A stretch of 64,000 bases of DNA from Anisakis pegreffii (lineage: Eukaryota > Nematoda > Chromadorea > Rhabditida > Anisakidae). The position numbers and the translations under genes are program-made. This document shows, one piece after another, positions 21,580-34,600 of the stretch; the first letter of the stretch is position 1, and each line of letters opens with the position of its first letter. Below the pieces are notes generated by a model, which worked only from the letters and a program-made list of their open reading frames with translations, was not told where the DNA came from and did not search any database. The stretch is taken from contig JAPYMA010000275.1 in NCBI GenBank assembly GCA_035041965.1, positions 1-64,000 on the forward strand, in the 5' to 3' direction.

Positions 21580-24500
21580 ATGACGAAAGTTTTATTTCAA
21601 CAAGCAATACAAGTTCGTTTAGCAGATGATAACCTGCAAACGCCACTTCATCAGCATTATTCATCTGCAGATAAGAGGTGCGATTTCGCAAATTATTTCT
21701 CGACTATTCCTTTCTGAAGATTCACCTCATGATATTATCTTATTTGATTTGAAGACGTAAAAGAAATTGATTTGATTACGATGAAGATTCTTAAAATTAC
21801 TTTCATTATACTTCGAAAGGGTTTTGAAACTTCTAAAAAATTTGTTACATCCATTTGTTAAAATTTGTTCCAATATGATTTTCATTCACATTGCCTCTAT
21901 ATATCAAACAGTTGAATTTATTTCAGTTATGCGAGTATAACGTTGAAAATTGACGAGCGATACGTTAAATCTGAAAAGGTATCATATATTGAATAAATTT
22001 TTAAAATGTATTTGGTCATAACATTCCCAAAATTTCTTATCTTAGACGAAACTGTTGACCGTTTTCGTTTTCTTAAATATTCAAGCAGTTGTCAAGTTTT
22101 GAATTAATATTTCTCCGTAAGATTTCTAATTGCCAAATGCCAATTCCAGGAATTCACGTTCAGTTTATCGAGAGAAGACGATGCTCGATTCGTTTATTCG
22201 TTAACGTTGCGACGAGCAAACTTTGATTCGATACGTCAAGAGCAAGATTTGGTGTGCGATTTCGATACGTTTCCAAAAATGATCGCCGATTTTGTGAATG
22301 ATTTGCAACGGTGTTCGTCAAGCGCTTATGTGAAAGGAACAATTGCAGATGATAAATCCACATTCAGGTCGTTTCCGAATCTTGTGAATATGTCGCTAGA
22401 TTTTAGTATTGTAATGAAGGGATTTCTTAAAATAAGTTCAAGTAACTATGGGATTCAGTGTGATCAATACATCGTATTGTTTGAATAGGAAGAAATGTTT
22501 TTCGGGAAATTATGATGAAGTCCTCGTATATTCTATAGCCATTAGTAATAGATATTTGTATATATTCGTCGAAAACGAAACCTAATTCCAGGTTTGAATT
22601 AGTCACAAAAATGAATTTTAAATGGGTAAGTGTTGTGTCGTTGTGTCTCTATGCACTGTCGGATTCTGCGTTGGTGACGCATTTGGTTGAAAGGATTCTT
22701 TTGCTGAAAGTCAGTTCTAGCTTTGATTATTTTTCTTGCATCTTCGAGCAGTTCAGAGTTTTCTTGGTGGTGTTTTGATGTTTTGATCAATTGAACGAGA
22801 TTTTGCATTTGTCTGATACGAGATTGAATTTGGACAGAACTCATTGTGATGTGTTTGCAGAAACAATTACGAGACTCCGATAATGTTCGAGAAAACCTTG
22901 TGGCAGCGCAAAAAGTATGATTTGTATTGTTGTGATTTCATTTGAGAAGTTTTAATTAGATCATTATGAGGTAGTCGGTTTTTAGAAATCAATCGCCTGG
23001 TTGTAGTACATATTTAGTTTTTAATGTGTGATGAGTCTGAAGTGTATCAAGGAGTGTTTGTTTTCAGGAAATCAGTGAATCAAAAGAATCAGCTCAGCGA
23101 ATTGCGCGTGAGCAATCAGAACGAATCGCTACTTTGGAAGCAGAAAAAACTGAAGTAATCAATGCCTTGTTTTGATCATTATTTGATCCTATATACTAAA
23201 ACTGTTTTCTGTTTTTGATTCAGTTTGTTGTTAAAACTTTTTTCGAGTGTAACATTACATTACTGATATTGAATTGTTTAGATGCTAGCAAACGAAAAGG
23301 CTGAAGAAGAAAGACACGCTGAAGAGATGGAAGAACTGAAAGCAGATAAAGAGGTTTGAGTTTCAACGAGTTGTTTCCAGTGAATATAAATGTAACTAGA
23401 AACGTGTTTGTGTCTCAATATAGAGCCTAATTGCTGTTATCGAAAGCATCGATATGAGTTGTTCAGTTATTATTTCTAAAATAAGTTGAGTCGACTTATT
23501 CAGATGCTCTCAACCGAAGTGTGTGTGCTAAAACAAGAAGTGATCGATTTTCGGAGTCGTGTCGATGCCCTGGTCGAAGAGAATGCGACTTTGAAGCAAC
23601 ACGAACAAACGTTGAATGAAAGTCTAGATACAATGGTAAATACATTTCCTTGGTTGTTTGTAATATAATACTGAACAGTCACGGTGATTATGATACAATG
23701 ATGGTAACAATAGTATCAATAGTATCGAATAATTGGTATGACTAAATTAATCGTGATTTTGATAACAGTGGTAAAGCGGAATTGTGGCGAATTTATATTG
23801 ATACTGGTTTATGTAAATGTTGTTCGAATGATACCAAGCGATCAGGTGTATGCAGCATATGTCTGTATATGAGAGATGGTTTCAGGAGGATCGTTTAGAA
23901 GTATGCGAGCAAAAAGTAAGAGAGCTGGAGGATTTATTGGAGGAACGTGATGAATTACTGGACGAAAGGATTCGTGAAATAGATCAGTTGAAATCGGAAT
24001 TGAGCGAAATGAATTCGGATAATTCATCGTTGAGAAGTAGGTTGCGTGAGCTGAGAGATGACCGTGACCGATGGAAAGCTGATAATGAGAAAGGCATAAA
24101 AATCATCAATAAACTCTATAAGGAGGTATGTTTACATTTAGCATCAACGTCAACATGTTCATTGATTTTCATTGTTTTGTATGGTTTGCTCAGAATTATT
24201 GTTAATCTATTGACAAGGTTGATGAACAAAATGTGACTTGTATTTTGTCATATGTGTCAAAAATTTCTTGAGAACTTATTATTATGATTTTATGACCTGT
24301 TTATGATTCCGGAAACAATTCTGAAGACGTTCAAGTAACAGATAAGAGTTTTGTTTTGAATTTCAGCAAAAGGAAAGGCGTTTACGAGATGAGTATATGG
24401 CCGCAAATGGTGGTGATGCATCGGGAGCAGATAGAATCAAACAGCTTGAAACAGATTTGGAGGATCGAAAGCATACGATTGATACGTTGAATGAAACAAA

Positions 24501-25753
24501 CGCTCAGTTAAGGGAACAGGTAAGCCCTTCGTCCTTTTGATAGTAAACTAGTAATGTATCGTTGTATTACTTTTCAAGTTAGCTGCAAAATCATGAATGA
24601 CTAAAATTATTTTACTTGTCAAAAATATGTTAAGAGGCTTCCATGAAAATAGATATTGAGAGTGTTGAAACAGATGGAAACAGAAGGGGATTATTTGAGG
24701 AAATTTGTAGGAAGTAAAGATTGAATCAGAATTATTTAGATGGAAAAACTGATGACTGAATGTTCGAACGCTAAGAAGGATGTACAACAATGGTGTGAAA
24801 AATACGAAAAGAAAGAGAAAAGTAAGTATTTGAGCATTTCATTGCTTTAATCCTCTGAATTGAAAGGCACAAAATAATTTTAGCCAAAGTTCAATGTTTT
24901 AACGCTTTTTATAAACTATTCGCTATCAGTTAAGACCGTCATAATCGTTGGTTTCGGTTGTATTTTTGTTTAGCAAAAGATAGAAAAATTCGAGGCAGTT
25001 GTAGAGTGAATCCCATAGAAGCCTCTGAATGCATAGAGTGATGATTTTTTCATTTCAGTGTTAGGTGACCTCTTGAAAATGAGGCATTCAACATCACCGA
25101 CGGCCATTGGAACTCCGTTAACAACTCCTCTGACGCAGAATTTTGCTCAGTTATCTCAAACGGCGACGCCTATTACATATCCGACGAGTGTTGGGCTGGG
25201 TGCGTTCATTGTCTTATTTTATTTTCATCTTTTTATAAAGTTTCTTGATCATTGGTATTTTGAAGTATATCATCCATTATTACATATGTATCATACACAG
25301 TTCGAAAAAGATTTATCATTAAATCACAGAGGACAAAACGAAAGAGAGGAAAGTAAATTTTGAATGGTTTATAAGAATTTTATCGCATTTTGTTTGCAGT
25401 CCACAATGACAGGGCAGTTGACAACACCACTGCGGAATTCGCCATATTCACGTGCCTCACCGCTTGGAATGATTAATCGTGAAAAGTTTGTAATACATTT
25501 ACTTAACTTTTCTTGAGCTCTTCTCAAAAATTTCATTAATAATTATTGTACTGATCGAAGGAAGACGTGTGGAAATAGTTTGATTATGATATGACTGTAA
25601 ATTCGGTTCTAAAAACAATTTATCGTTGTATATTTCGGCAGTTTTCTGGAGATAATTCTATGGAAATTTGATCATTTCAGCATTCCACCAACCACAACTG
25701 TAACCAGCCCAACATTGTCGCAGATAGCACCAACTCAGCCGAATTTGTCATGA
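21580..25753 (+). CDS. sas-6: SAS-6, centriole cartwheel assembly protein
   Basis: SAS-6 forms the nine-fold cartwheel that templates new centrioles. Fourteen exons join in phase: 21580-21677, 21927-21978, 22150-22367, 22592-22709, 22861-22914, 23068-23154, 23282-23353, 23504-23635, 23886-24125, 24367-24519, 24740-24821, 25059-25199, 25413-25485, 25681-25753, for about 530 residues (C. elegans SAS-6 is about 490). Residues 1-162 are the globular head, with landmarks FTFSLSREDDARFVYSLTLR, VCDFDTFPKMI and the last head strand LCLYALSDSALVTHLVERI. Residues about 163-435 form a long Glu/Lys-rich coiled coil without proline breaks. The tail is Thr/Pro/Gln/Ser-rich, as in Caenorhabditis. The exon 12/13 junction is ambiguous: the stronger acceptor at 25399 does not fit the phase of the best donor. 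Exon 9 could also begin at 23856. Confidence 0.94.
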
Positions 25754-27101
25754 TATCTCAGGAGCGTTCACTTATCCTATCGTTCCCTTAGGTTACTGAT
25801 GTGATTGGAAGGATGTTCCAGTCAGTTAGATTCAGAGAATACGAGAGAATATATTGTTTGCTCAACTTCTGTAGCAAAACAGTGAAGCAAGTGGGAAATG
25901 AGCGAAACATTATTATTGTTGTATAATTTTAAAAACGACTGATATAATATTGGTGTACTATTGACCGACCGAATTATTGTTCTGAACCTTTGTCGTTATA
26001 AATATGGAAAGATATAGTGTGTCCTGAAGGTAATGGTTATTTTGATACGATAAGTCGTTTTGAGTATGAATATTGCCGTCTATTTGTAAATAAGCATTGC
26101 CTTAGGATGCAGAAATTCGAGTAGAACGATTTTAAGGCGAATTGTTTTCATTACGTTTGTCGTAGAAATCAGAGTAGACGTTGTTCATGCAACTGTATCG
26201 TTGTATTTACTGTATACGGCAGTTGTATTATTGTTTTTCATTTGATTCACTTGAATTCATTCCTTCAATTTGTATAGATCTAATTTTGAGTATGTGCAAT
26301 CAGTACATGATCATTCATCCTTATATCTTCTGGATATTTTCATTTGTTTGTATAATATTAATCACTGCCTTGTTATTGATAACTTCACAAAGAAATATGA
26401 AGAAGACAATGAATAAATTTAAAAATGATAGTAAATGCTTTGTTCTCCTTTCATCAGTTGAAAAAAGCAAATAATTACGAAGTGAAAATAAGATAATGAA
26501 GATGATATGCTCATTGAGATTATAATAACAAAGTAAGCGAATGGAATTTCTAAATCGTAATTCGTATAGATAAGCATAAGGCGAAACATGTACATATAAA
26601 CAATAAGAAATGCAATTTACAAATGAGAATAACCTGATGAGGATAATTGAGTATGCACTAGTTGACTTTAAATTTACAGAATCGCATTGCACATCATATC
26701 TTTTCATTCTTGGATTTCAAACTTATAAAAGCAAACGTTAAAATGCAGTTACAATTATATTATGAATGCATTTGCATGAAGAACAGATCATATTTTGAGC
26801 ACAACGAGTAATACATATAAAGCAAAAGAAGATAGCTTTAAAGTTTCAGTACAAAGCAATGAGTATGTATATAAATGAAAGCCATAAGTATGTATATAAA
26901 TGAAAGAACGTGAAAGTTGTCTTAAAATGTAAAGATGAAGACGATTACATATAGAACGAATCATTTCACTGAACACCAATTGTCCAGAGCTTTCAAACTT
27001 TCGAATCTTTTTATGAATATTCAACAGATAAAATCTCAGTTGGAACGAAAGCTTGACAGATTTATTGGTATATTTTATAATGGCACATGTAGTTGCTCAT
27101 C
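25754..27101. other. Convergent intergenic region between SAS-6 and Spartan
   Basis: The 3' ends of the + strand SAS-6 and - strand Spartan genes face each other here, so this holds both 3' UTRs. Open frames on both strands (for example 26181-26474 and 26321-26707) are hydrophobic and unsupported. A 25-bp tandem duplication (AAGTATGTATATAAATGAAAG type) lies at about 26862-26909. Confidence 0.6.
26862..26909. repeat. Short tandem duplication
   Basis: GAGTATGTATATAAATGAAAG is followed directly by CATAAGTATGTATATAAATG in the same orientation, a simple two-copy duplication of about 25 bp in the presumed 3' flank. Confidence 0.7.
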
Positions 27102-29390
27102 TCAGTCTTCGATCGTGATCACCTCTGGTTTCACAGAATTTTTGGGTATAATTTTGCGTTTTGGTATGAGTATATTGTTAGGTTTACGTTTAGGTGGGAA
27201 CGTAGGATTGAGAGATTTGGGCACTCTCGTTTTCGTATCATATCTACTCGAACCGGTTGAGGGCACTGAAGACGTCGCATTTGCACGTTGCTGTCGACGT
27301 AAAGCAGCTTCAAGCATCAAATTCCTCAGATCAGTTTTGGTATTTTTAGGTGGACTGTTTTGTGACTTATCACATTGATTTTTACTGCTTTCCGCTGTTT
27401 GTCCTGTGCCTGAGAACGGGAAGAAATTTGTTATTTGAGACTGATTTTGAGTGGGTTTTGATGGAGATTCGGATTTGGAACGTTTCATCATTGATTCCGT
27501 ATTGTCAGTTTCGGAAGTTTGAATCTTTCGTTTGCTTCCTTCCAATGATTTCTTTTTACCGTTCGCATAACCTTCTGGTTCTTTGACTTTCACGAATTTA
27601 CCTGAAGTTCTCACTGATCATAAAAATCAATGGTATGATCAGTCATCAGCAAGAAATATGAATGGGAAATGTCGCGTTATGGGTTTTCTAGAGGAAATGC
27701 TTAAATCATTGCAAACGATTCAGAATCTAATAGATTCAAAACATTTCGTATGAATTTCATATCTTCCCAGAGAATGTGCTGGAAGGATTAGTTACGATTG
27801 TGTACAAGAAGTCTTCAATTGATGAGGACGAACCTCCACAACTGGCTTGATGTCGGCTCCACCAATAGTCAGACGGGCCTGGTGCCCGATTCATAGCACG
27901 TTTCACAAAACCAAAGAACGGTGGTCGTTTGCTGAAACAAAATCAGAACTGATCACTTTCATTGAATATGAATATGCAATTGAATTTGCAGTAAACTTCT
28001 TGAATTCATCAGTAATCAATGATATAGTGTGGATATTCGAAACGATTGAGTAATGTTTTGTTCAAATGATTCTAATTGTAAATCAAAACGACTTCATTAA
28101 TTTATCGTTCAAATTAACGGAATTTCAAAAAGTTTTAGCTCTGTTTTGCTTCAACCAAATTCTTTGACTGGTATGGTTCTTGGGAAGGTGTTAGAAGTTT
28201 GATTTGTGTGCAGTGAAGAAGGATTTATTTACTCCGAAAAAATGCTATTTACCGACACACTCCTTCGCATCTCCACCAGTGTTGATGATAGTTCCTTACT
28301 TCAGCGTGAAACGAATGATAAATGGTGATATGTGTACCAGCTCTAGCATTTATACGACGCATATGAAATTGAAACGATTCACCATGACCGTCACGATCTC
28401 TTAAATTCGATTATTCCTCTAAGAATTAGCACGCCATGTTTGAGTGAGTGTTCCAGAATAAGAACCACTGGTGTATATCCACCAAGAGGTTTGTGAAATA
28501 ATGTGATAGTTAGTTCGTAAATGAACAGCGGTGAGTTTTGTGAACAGCAATAAGGAGAATAACTATGAAACAATGAAGGTAATATTGACCTGTTCCTGAC
28601 TGTAACGAACAGGTATGCATGAATCATTTCATGAAGCAACGTTTCAACTAGATCTTTTCTCGGCCTTAGACTCAGCAATGGTTTGCTAAGTCGAATTGAG
28701 CATAGGCCACCTCGACCCTCATAAGAACACAAACCCGCACATCTGAAATTAACGTCGCTTTGAAACGGAATCGCTTCGACAAGTGAACATCATGCATTGT
28801 CAAATGGTATTCCGATAGAAAACTTTGAACTGTGGGTAGATAAACTTCAGAATCAATTTATCACCTCGTTCGATGTAGTTTAGGATGTATATCTCAAATC
28901 AGGAATGAAAAAATCACAATTCATAATTGATTATCTTCACTAACAGTGTCATACGAGGGCTCCATCGAACCTCACATCCAGCTAGGGTACCTTGGAAGAA
29001 CGTGTCATTAAATTGCAGGAAAAGCGCATGAATATCCGGTGTCGGATCTATTAATTCCCATTGAGGATCCACCAAACATTCCAGTCGACGTGGAGAAGCA
29101 CTCTGAACAATTCGCATCGAAGAAGTAATCAAAATGGAGAAGTGCAGACTTAAACGATGGAATCAGTAGCTAAGCTTGCAAGGAAATTCATGAGATATGA
29201 TCGAGTCTTTGGGCAAATAATTCCGCAGATTCAACCACTAAAAACTTAAAATTACCGTTGTTTTTGAGGTACTCGGTTGAGAAGATGAGTCAAATTCATT
29301 CTTTCTTTCGTCCTTCTTCTTACTTGTATCATTTCCATTTCGAACAATCCGCTTGATGGTGCCATTTCCCAACGAGATGGTACCACTCAT
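27102..29390 (-). CDS. dvc-1: Spartan/DVC-1 DNA-dependent metalloprotease
   Basis: SPRTN-family proteases degrade proteins crosslinked to DNA at replication forks. Six exons join in phase on the - strand: 29390-29256, 29102-28945, 28742-28590, 28399-28253, 27931-27834, 27601-27102, giving about 396 residues. The SprT domain starts at WELIDPTPD (W60). The zinc-protease site is HEMIH (135-139) with the third ligand in RDGHG (H154). A zinc-binding domain follows with WWRC..VC (C193, C197), the YWW motif (220-222) and ASCGG (C229). The C-terminal exon is disordered, with a PCNA-binding PIP box QSQITNFF (284-291), overlapped by an SHP-like p97-binding motif FSGTG (293-297). The usual C-terminal UBZ4 ubiquitin-binding finger is absent; the protein ends in VITIED. 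Exon 1 is low-complexity and less certain; an alternative start is the ATG at about 29117. Confidence 0.96.
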
Positions 29391-29618
29391 GTGCGGAAAT
29401 ACTCTTGTATTTGAGCAGGAAAAACCGATGTGATTAGTGAAAATCAGTGATGTCGACGAGGCATCGGCATAGAAGTCTAAAACAAACGTCAAAAATTGTG
29501 ATTTTAAGAAAATGAAAACCTAACGGTACATGCGGAAAATGTGTTCATCGGTTCATCAGATATATTCATTGCCTAGCAGAATGAACACTACAACAACTAG
29601 TGTAGTATAGCTCTCTTG
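29391..29618. promoter_or_regulatory. Possible shared promoter of Spartan and a divergent frame
   Basis: These 228 bases separate the Spartan start (- strand) from the start of the + strand frame at 29619. If the latter is a gene, this is a short bidirectional promoter. No TATA box or other defined element was identified. Confidence 0.3.
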
Positions 29619-29912
29619 ATGAGCAGATATTGTTTGTATAATGCCGTAAGCAAAAAACGACCAATCGAATACGAAAGTTCATCTCAGCACATACGCAAAC
29701 ACTGCAGCATAGGTGGATTGAACAAACGTACAGTGATAACGAAGACATCGCATAGCCTCAACACAACGATCTCCTCAAATTTCCACTTGGATCTACTTCG
29801 GGAAAATGATCTCTTAGTGATTGATTCGGAATACTCGCCTATTGAAATTTATCAAATTCAGAAACTTGTTCCTTTTTTCTTGGTGAAGACATTCGTGATC
29901 AATGGGGCATAA
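29619..29912 (+). CDS. Hypothetical 97-residue protein, unassigned
   Basis: An uninterrupted frame starting with ATG, head-to-head with Spartan. The product is mixed polar (KKRPIEYESSSQHIRKH near the N-terminus, DLLVIDSEYSPIEIYQI near residues 63-79) with a more hydrophobic end. There is no signal peptide, repeat or known domain. It could be a single small exon of a larger gene, since ATTCAG near 29862 is acceptor-like, or chance. I assign no function. Confidence 0.35.
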   Translation: MSRYCLYNAVSKKRPIEYESSSQHIRKHCSIGGLNKRTVITKTSHSLNTTISSNFHLDLLRENDLLVIDSEYSPIEIYQIQKLVPFFLVKTFVINGA

Positions 29913-31574
29913 GGGATAATTCCTATTGAATTTATCCAACTCATCAATGAGTTCCATTGCGGTGTGCATCTAATTCAATTGATTGAGATTTTGGATTTCA
30001 GACGCATCTGTAACCCTCACTCGCTAAGGTCAGTCTATTCGGGAAATTACTAAATGAATAAATCTCGAAATGTGGTAAGAAAAATTTTTTGGATTCTCAG
30101 AATATAAACATAACGAGTCGTGTTTTCAATCTATGATCAAGTTTTCATGAAGGTCAGTGATAAAACTTCCAGTCATTCCCTCGGAATCTCAGTGAGTCGC
30201 AATTGCAAAATAGAGCTATTAAACTTACAAATTCATGTGAATATGATACTCAGAATGGAGCGTTACACAATGGAAAAATAACTCAAGAGTTTGATAAAAC
30301 ACGCGATATAGCTTCATAATGGATTTGATAAAATGTAATCTGCCAATTGAAGTGCTCATATGCTTCTTCAGTTCAGCTCATCTCGAGTACAGTCTCATGA
30401 ATACTCTCAAATAGGCAATAAAACCGGTACCACAGTATAACTGAATGATGCGCGTTTACTTCAAACTTCATTCATAAACACCATCATTATCGCTATCGTA
30501 ATTACGATTCGGTCACTCACAAGAGCAAACTTCTTCATTTTCGAGAGTCTTCACTCTGAAGTGTCTCATTTGAAACCAAAGTTTTTGTGAATTCACTGGA
30601 GACTGAATATGTCACGAATCTCACAAGACCTTGCAAGCATATTAATGCACATCTTGATATGTTCATATCTTTAATAATAAAAATGCATCGACGGAAAAGT
30701 CTAATGGAATGCCGTAAGTAGCACGCAATATCGTGCAATGCACCGTGTTCTAGTTTTCATTACTGTTCCAAAAATGAATCTGAACTTCGATATTTTCTCA
30801 AGTGCGCATGCAAATGATGATGAAACTGAACACAACTCGTTTACCTCTCTTAAGTTCGAGATAATTTGTGATCTCACAATTGATCATTTTTTGCCCTCAT
30901 CTTGAAGTTCTCCGAATTAAATTTTTTTAGAACTACAGAAATTTCAAGTTTCAATTCGCCAAATGAAACAGTTATACCTGATAAATCATTGAACAATCGT
31001 TAAGCATTTTTGCAGATTTCAGAATCTATTTCATTGCGGACAATCTTAAAGTGTTCATAACCTCACAGAGCCATACTGTTGGTTGCGTTTACCGAATAAG
31101 ACGTCATAAATCCCCGTAATCATCTTATATTCCGAATAGTTTCTGAATTGCCGTTTGAAAGTTCCCTTAAAAGACTCTCAAAACAAACTCATCGTTCACA
31201 TTCGTTCACAACAATAATCAGATTTCAAAAGAACTTTTGCTTCACTTATGGATTTATGACGGAATATGATAATGTAATATCGGAGAAGCAAATGTGTTGA
31301 TCATAAGTCAATATGATAATGGAATCAAATGTATTGATCTTGAATTGATTTCATGATCGCATCAAACATCTCTTATTTATGAATATGCGTTTATTTGGTT
31401 CGGAAACAAATCCTTGAAGCGATTTGCATAACAAATATCACTAAATGGATACTGTAGGAGGCGATGGATTCGTTGATGTTCACATGTCAGGCATGATATT
31501 GATGTGTTAAAGTGTCTCGACTACTTTATTTATAGTAATACTCATCTTACTTATGTAAAGGCTTACACTTCCAG
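29913..31574. other. Intergenic sequence, no gene recognised
   Basis: AT-rich on both strands. The only frame above 60 codons (30535-30738, -) has no recognisable features. Confidence 0.55.
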
Positions 31575-31623
31575 GCCGGAATTCATTCGCGATAAGGAGG
31601 AGAGGGCGTCCGGAACTGAATAA
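31575..31623 (+). CDS. Candidate terminal exon, unassigned
   Basis: A GC-rich island in AT-rich DNA, preceded by a good acceptor (CTTACACTTCCAG). One frame reads PEFIRDKEERASGTE then a stop at 31621. Another frame stays open to 31728 with an Arg-rich start. No upstream exon could be linked by phase, so this is only a candidate. Confidence 0.22.
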
Positions 31624-34600
31624 AGCTTATCTTTCGTTGGATTTGAATGATTTCGCTCTCAGATGATCACTATTTCCATATATTATATGGATTTGATTCA
31701 ATTGAGCAGTCAGCGATAAGAGTTAATATTGAATTTATGAATGTGGCGATTGAATGAAGCGTGTTGATAGGTGCGTTGTATACGGTTCATTATCGAGCAT
31801 TCATATTTAGATTTGTAATCATATTCAGATAACATACAGTTAAAGTGAGCAGCATTCATTTAAATACATCCATATTCACTCGCCCGCACACATCTGCATA
31901 CAATTAGATTCGCACTTCAACAAGATTCTCATTCAGGACTAAATTTGGTTAAGTCGTGAGCTTGGATTCGTTCAGCTTGGAGTATCCGTTTAATATGATA
32001 GCAACAACTTTCTGAAGTTACTTTTCAGGTTCTAGATGAAATTGAATCAGCTCCTATGTGCTCATACACAAATTTGTTATGGTAACCATTTACGCAACGA
32101 ACCTTTAAAAACTTTTCCTCAATTCATCAATAAACTCTATTAAAAGCTTCAGTTCCACTGGAAAATCTCTCTCATGAGCAGAAACTGATGGAAATTATTC
32201 TGTAAAGGCGAAATTCTTTAAAAAATTAGTTACTTAGGAAAATCCCAAGTCTATGCATGCAACATTTGTATATAACAAGAGCACGATATATGTTTTCTTC
32301 CTAATTCTGTAATGTGATCACCAGTCTATCTCATAGATCAACTTCACAGTTACATACCTATACTGCTCACTTCAGAAAATATTCAGTCCAGGGCCTTCTG
32401 CTCCAATCTTCAGAAGTAGTAAACCCCGTCAAAGAGGAGAATGCTGATTCACTGGTCATTCCATGCTTCGCATTGGGAAGAAAGTATTATTTCTTAAAAA
32501 ACTTCAAAGCAAAAGCTTAGAACCGTAAACGGATCACATTTTACTGTGTACGTCAGTATAATGAATGCAGTTTCGCATGAGACCCATAATAATGAAAATT
32601 ATTTGATTGCATGAATAATAACAATAAAGCACTTAATAATTTAGCCATTTGCCAGCTACTCAATTCATTTATGATTACCAAACGAATGAAGAATCTCATC
32701 AACGACTTACTTCATTCACTCACTCTTCATTACTTATGCTAAGTGAATGGATCTTGAAACGAAATTGACAACTGCAGTGCTGTTGTTGCTGCTACTCGAT
32801 TATGGTATCGTAGTAGTATATTATTGGTGCGTACTGGTGGTGATATGAAGCTATATGTGTATAGAGCCATTTGCTATGAATTTATCCTTTCAATCAATTT
32901 ATTCATTTGAAAACCTTATGAATGAATGGTTAAGCTTTTCCATACACTCAAGTATCCAGAATGTGAGCGCATTAATTGAGCACATCTGAATATTTTAGCT
33001 TCAGTAACCGACTGAATGCATTGCCAGCAACCATAATCATTTACACAACTATGGTATTTGAAATCATAATCCAGTAATGCCGTTTCGCATATTCAACTTT
33101 ATCCGTGAATAAATCCATTCATAATGCTCTCCATTCATTCCACTCAATAGTCACGATGTCGACGAGGATTATTACATTTCCATATGCTCACCCAACATGA
33201 TCAGACATTCCGAAAAAAAACGAATGTAAAACTGCTGACAGGAATTTGCTCAAAAACCAGACTTGACTGCATACTTTCTGTCTTCAATACGCCACCCTTT
33301 CTGATGCAATCGACTGACCATAATCGATACATCAAAGAAACAATGAATTGAAGAAATGAATGAAAGAATCAATTTATTTGAATCATTAGGTAATATTGCC
33401 TTCAGTTAGAAACGCGAATTATGAATAAAACAGAAAAAATTACGAGTTACACATGAAGTGCTGATTCATTTTTTTGAACTATTGATGCAAAGTATGATCT
33501 TGAGGTCTTCATTTTTTAGCTATAAAAAGAGGGGTATCTCAATTGGATTTTCTAGGATACAGCACAATCTTTTCTTTCAGTCTGATCTCAATAAAACACC
33601 TCAGCTTATATCAGTATTCCAGCTCGAACAATACAAAAAATTTCGAAAGCAACGCAATCAAAAGTAAACGTAGATACTGTCATGATATGATGACTGCAGA
33701 CATCGTAATACTGGTATTTCTAAGCTTTCGACCTTTACCGAAGGAATATTCATAACTTAGTGGTTGTTCTACTTTAATAATTAGTGTTCAATATGATTCC
33801 ACGGTGACAATGCATTATCGCAGCTATTTCCTTGGGTATTTTATCACCTGTCACACTAGAATCAAGTTAACAGTGATCTTTTGCCCTACAATTCAGAGCA
33901 ATAACTTCGACAGAAGGCTGATCATACCAAACCAATTAATTATGCACGGATATTCGAAGGATGTCTACAATTGGCCCGAATTGATTTCATATCGACTACA
34001 ATCAAATAGTGAACAATGTACGGAAATGTGGCCACTAATTATCTTTTGTATAAAATTTTGTTTTGTTCCGTGAGAAGATACAGCCTTGACAAGTTCAAAT
34101 TTGCAGTGCAAGTAACAGTATCATCCGATGACATAGAATCTGAATATCCTAACAGCAAATTCACTTTCTTTCCTTTGATTGCTAACATTCTAATGTTCTA
34201 GCGTGTAATTTAATTAAGTCGTTTAATTGTTCTGATCGGATTGTTGTCCTAAGAGCGATTCGAATCGTCCTCAAAAATCCATTTGGATTTTTACGTAATT
34301 CATCGCAATTTACCTCTTATCTCGTCTTATCTCATTATAATTACTGTTTATAGTAATAATAATCGTGAACGATCATGATGATAATTGTTTAAGTTGTGCA
34401 TGCAAATAGCAGTCTATAAGTATGGCTTTATGCGGTATAATGGTATCAAATTTCTTGATGATTAGACAACATTACAATTAGAGTCGATTGAATTGTGCAT
34501 ATATGTGTCGTTGTAAGTGTATATTAATCCAGATAAAATCCGATCCGAATTGGAAAAATCAGATTTATATGTTAATCAGCAGATGTGATGATTGATTTCA

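Noticed and set aside
22599..22844. 81-codon - strand frame with coiled-coil-like composition
   Set aside because: It lies antisense to SAS-6 exon 4, whose + strand frame matches the family; it is a shadow.
26935..27586. + strand frames of 147 and 78 codons
   Set aside because: They are antisense to the last Spartan exon, which is supported by phase and motifs.
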